A stretch of 51,103 nt of DNA from an uncultured Rickettsiales bacterium (GTDB lineage: Bacteria > Pseudomonadota > Alphaproteobacteria > Rickettsiales > UBA1997), in contig CAJQHK010000003.1 in NCBI GenBank assembly GCA_905478165.1, positions 1-51,103 on the forward strand. Reading direction: 5' to 3'. The position numbers were made by a program, and so were the translations under genes. How positions within the stretch are numbered: the first letter of the stretch is position 1; each line of letters starts with the position of its first letter. The notes under the pieces were generated by a model. It was not told where the DNA came from. It worked only from the letters and a program-made list of their open reading frames with translations, and did no database searches. This document shows, one piece after another, positions 48,457-51,103 of the stretch.

Positions 48457-51103
48457 TATTATCATTATTTGGTGTTAGAGTCGGATTTATTTTTCCATCG
48501 CTAGGATTTATTTTTCCATCGCTAGGATTTATTTTTTCATCGCTAGAACCGTCTTGTCTATTATAATATTTTGATTCTTGCGCAGTCCTAGAGGTTGTAA
48601 GACCTCTACCAACTTTGTGACCTACTGTCTCTTGTAACGCATTAAATGCAGCTTTAAGAGGATTATTATCATCCCTATTTCTCATATTATCTTTTAATCT
48701 ATTGATTTCCATTCTACCCTCTTTGCTATTGACATCCATTCCCATACCTTTTACCTGCTCTTTAGCATCATCATCTCGATTTTTCTCTGAAATAAATTGA
48801 TCACCTCTGGTCTCTGTTAACATCTTAAATTGTTTTTCACCTTCAGTCGTACTGCGGTCAATACCCATCTCCTTAGCCTTATTATTTATCGCTTCATCCC
48901 TTCCTTTTTGCATCTTACGCTTGTCATTATCTGTTAATTTTTTTATATCACGATCTTTTAGATATTTCTTATCCGCATCATCACCAGCACTTCTGAGGGC
49001 AAGTTTTTGTGATCTATTCTTAATAAGTTCTTTTTTCTGATTTTCGTGTCTTTTGTCAGAGATTTTACCATAATCAAAATGCTTATCAAGAAACTCATCC
49101 CTTCTTTTCTCGAAGCGCTCTCCAACTCCTGTCTTCTTTAAAATAGAGTGGCCAGCAGCAGTGACTGTCATTTTAGCAGATTTCATGGCGCTATAAATCT
49201 GTGAGGCATATACATTACCCTTCTGAATAGCTATGTTACCAACAATTGTGTTACTAACTTTGGTTGATACCTCTATAAAATCATACATCATTTTACACAT
49301 AAAACAAATAAAAATAATAGCAACTAAATGTGGCACACCACTAATTAAAGACGGATCCGAAGGGCTCATTCCTATGCCGGTGCCAGGTAAGGACCAGAAT
49401 TCAAACACAGGACCAATACCAACTATAGGAACAGACCATACAGTACCCCAACATACTCTGTAATTAAAATTAAGCCTAAATAATTCATATATTATACCAT
49501 TAAAAAAACTTAAAAATAATATAATTAAAACCTGCTGCAACCCCAGACCAAGTAACTGCTCATACCAATTTTTAAAGAATCCCTCACCTATCTTAAAAAA
49601 TTTTAATATGATGAAGATTGGACCATATAATAAAAGTATGGATATTAAGGATTGAGCTATAAGAAAGAATGATATTGAAACAAAAAATGCTTGCAGATAC
49701 TTTATTATTGCCCAGTAAATAAATATAACATATATTATGCCGAAAAAATTATTAAATATTATACCTAATATTTTTTTATGTATCGTATCCTCAAACAACA
49801 TTTTGAACATCATGTCGCTAGATTTAAATAATATCCACTTATCACTAAAATCCTTATTTCTTATGGCGCTTAATATTTCAGGATCTCTATCAAAAGTACT
49901 GCTCATCAAAAAGGTTATATAATCTATTCCACCCTTAGTTGTGTCAACAAAGAAAGTCTTGTACCAATACCAACTATCTGGACTAATTAACAGATATATA
50001 ATAGCAATTTTAAGTACCATTGCCATCAAATCCTTCTGCTTCATATCTGATGTACCAATAAAATAACCTATGCCATAAAAAGTTACAAGCAGTATAGAAA
50101 GCAACTGAACTAATTTGATAAAAAGATCATTGTGAACTGTGTTAACATAAACCCTCTCTACATAGCCACTCTTTGTTTCGGTACCATCAAGAAAATCTAA
50201 AATAGGAGATATTATTCCAGAAACAATTCCGCGAGTATCTGGCCCATTATCAGTTGATACCCTTACGGTAACTTTATAAGATCCAGAATTACCAAAGTTA
50301 AATCCACTACAAATTTTATGATCTCTGCATACTGGTGACAGTTGCTGACAAAAAGAGTCTGGTGTCGTTTCTACTAACTTTCCTGCTACACACGCATCAC
50401 CGACCGTGCTGTCATCATTGCAACATCCGTTATTAATTTCTGTGTAACCTGCTTGGCAATAAGTATCTTCATAATATGGATTATCAATCAATTTACCATT
50501 ACAGCATGGTTCACCAATACCATCGCAAGATGAATCAGGATTGCAAGTTTTACTGGTATTATTATGATTTATTTCATCAATAAAACAATTATTATCCGAT
50601 GTATATTGTTGATTTGGATTATATATATTAAAAGCAAGGTACAATTCGTCATCCTTACTATCCTCATTTCTACCTCCATGCATGTAATAATCCTTATATG
50701 TAGAAGAGCTTATATCTTTTAAAGTTCCTGATTTTGTAAAACCATAATTATTACCATGATTTTTATCATCTTTGATAATTATTTTTTTAAAAGATGATGT
50801 ACTATTGCAATTAGTGTCTTCGTTATCACAAAGTACAATTTGCAAATTCTCTCCATTTGAAAATGAGGAGGAGGGTTTAAGGTCGATTTGAAATCCATTT
50901 GACCCACTATAGACTATAGGTGCATTCAAATTAGAAAAGAAGGTAGTATCTATTGTAGGAATAATATAGTTCTTACCATCTAAAAATAAAAATTTTATTC
51001 TACCTGATTTTGGAAAAGAAATTAGGCTAGTAGGGGATAGTTTATACATACCATAATCATTCTTACTCTCTGTTAATGTAAGATAATTACCAACAGCTGA
51101 TGA
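48440..51103 (-). CDS. VirB6/TrbL-family type IV secretion membrane protein (5' end outside window)
   Basis: The frame is open to the window edge, so the protein exceeds the 869 residues counted from the Met at 51049. The first 290 or so visible residues are exported-looking and cysteine-rich, with a twice-repeated motif G-[ED]-x-C-x-x-GKL-[IV] ending in CQ. Next come about six to eight membrane helices ([60 protein letters not shown]), the VirB6 channel region. The last 230 residues are charged and hydrophilic and end in a 7-residue tandem repeat. Rickettsiales carry several such long VirB6 proteins in the rvh system; others may lie beyond the right edge. Confidence 0.9.
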   Translation of the reverse strand, partial: SSAVGNYLTLTESKNDYGMYKLSPTSLISFPKSGRIKFLFLDGKNYIIPTIDTTFFSNLNAPIVYSGSNGFQIDLKPSSSFSNGENLQIVLCDNEDTNCNSTSSFKKIIIKDDKNHGNNYGFTKSGTLKDISSSTYKDYYMHGGRNEDSKDDELYLAFNIYNPNQQYTSDNNCFIDEINHNNTSKTCNPDSSCDGIGEPCCNGKLIDNPYYEDTYCQAGYTEINNGCCNDDSTVGDACVAGKLVETTPDSFCQQLSPVCRDHKICSGFNFGNSGSYKVTVRVSTDNGPDTRGIVSGIISPILDFLDGTETKSGYVERVYVNTVHNDLFIKLVQLLSILLVTFYGIGYFIGTSDMKQKDLMAMVLKIAIIYLLISPDSWYWYKTFFVDTTKGGIDYITFLMSSTFDRDPEILSAIRNKDFSDKWILFKSSDMMFKMLFEDTIHKKILGIIFNNFFGIIYVIFIYWAIIKYLQAFFVSISFFLIAQSLISILLLYGPIFIILKFFKIGEGFFKNWYEQLLGLGLQQVLIILFLSFFNGIIYELFRLNFNYRVCWGTVWSVPIVGIGPVFEFWSLPGTGIGMSPSDPSLISGVPHLVAIIFICFMCKMMYDFIEVSTKVSNTIVGNIAIQKGNVYASQIYSAMKSAKMTVTAAGHSILKKTGVGERFEKRRDEFLDKHFDYGKISDKRHENQKKELIKNRSQKLALRSAGDDADKKYLKDRDIKKLTDNDKRKMQKGRDEAINNKAKEMGIDRSTTEGEKQFKMLTETRGDQFISEKNRDDDAKEQVKGMGMDVNSKEGRMEINRLKDNMRNRDDNNPLKAAFNALQETVGHKVGRGLTTSRTAQESKYYNRQDGSSDEKINPSDGKINPSDGKINPTLTPNNDNNGKPF
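48483..48545 (-). repeat. 21-bp tandem repeat, three units, in the VirB6-like gene
   Basis: Three units at 48483-48503, 48504-48524 and 48525-48545, nearly identical, encode repeated S-D-G-K-I-N-P (the first-encoded copy has Glu instead of Gly). They lie near the C-terminus of the VirB6-like protein. As 21 is a multiple of three, copy-number change would keep the frame. Confidence 0.9.

Overview
The window is AT-rich and reads as chromosome of an alphaproteobacterium of the order Rickettsiales. The main evidence is a long isocitrate dehydrogenase with an extra C-terminal domain, an F-ATPase with separate b' and b subunits, hflK-hflC-degP, an ELM1-family protein, a parvulin set, and a very long cysteine-rich VirB6/TrbL protein of the kind found in the rickettsial type IV secretion system. 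Unusually for that order, there are many amino-acid and cofactor genes (hisF, hisB, lysA, ilvE, trpB, a threonine/serine dehydratase, a cystathionine beta-lyase, bioB). This recalls the less reduced, Deianiraea-like Rickettsiales. The placement is inferred from gene content only, not from a phylogeny.

Layout. 1-1.2 kb: the start of a probable lipoprotein gene running off the left edge, then a decayed IS630-family element with a perfect 29-bp inverted repeat. 1.6-5 kb (minus): a palindromic repeat, topA and a DsbA-like oxidoreductase. 5.2-7.6 kb (plus): a family 2 glycosyltransferase, atpE-atpF'-atpF without atpB, and rpmE. 7.7-9.7 kb (minus): a quinone-reductase-like protein and an unknown charged protein. 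9.7-13.3 kb: hisF, an MsrB-MsrA fusion, hemB on the opposite strand, and an unknown exported protein. 13.3-19.3 kb: tRNA-Thr (minus), then plus-strand genes: receiver-only regulator, lysA, mdh, fdxA, hisB, cyclophilin, rpmI, rplT, ilvE. 19.3-22.6 kb (minus): an IS30 remnant, ispG, a small membrane protein, ELM1 and a TalC-type transaldolase. 22.6-25.4 kb (plus): a SurA-like chaperone and PBP2. 25.5-28.9 kb: a second IS30 remnant, queH, secB, glpX and rpmG on minus, then queE on plus. 29-37.6 kb (minus): trpB, gene debris, metC, ppiD-like, degP, hflC, hflK. 38-46.3 kb (plus): icd, mscS, bioB, pccB, threonine dehydratase, gene debris with a palindromic repeat, sdhB. 46.6 kb to the right edge (minus): lepA and the VirB6-like protein.

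How the genes fit together. Central carbon and energy metabolism is represented by mdh, icd, sdhB, fdxA, glpX, the transaldolase, propionyl-CoA carboxylase beta and ATP synthase F0. Amino-acid genes occur as scattered single genes rather than operons. Envelope quality control is dense: SecB, DsbA-like, cyclophilin, two parvulin-type proteins, DegP and HflKC. queE and queH belong to queuosine synthesis.

Most of the window is ordinary housekeeping. The less ordinary parts are a family of about 160-bp long-hairpin repeats, mostly sitting just 3' of genes; the decayed insertion sequences; two fragments of degraded genes; a response regulator lacking its DNA-binding half; an 86-nt secB/queH overlap; the missing atpB; and duplicated cysteine motifs plus a 21-bp tandem repeat in the VirB6-like gene. 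I found no CRISPR array, rRNA, prophage or clearly new multi-gene system.
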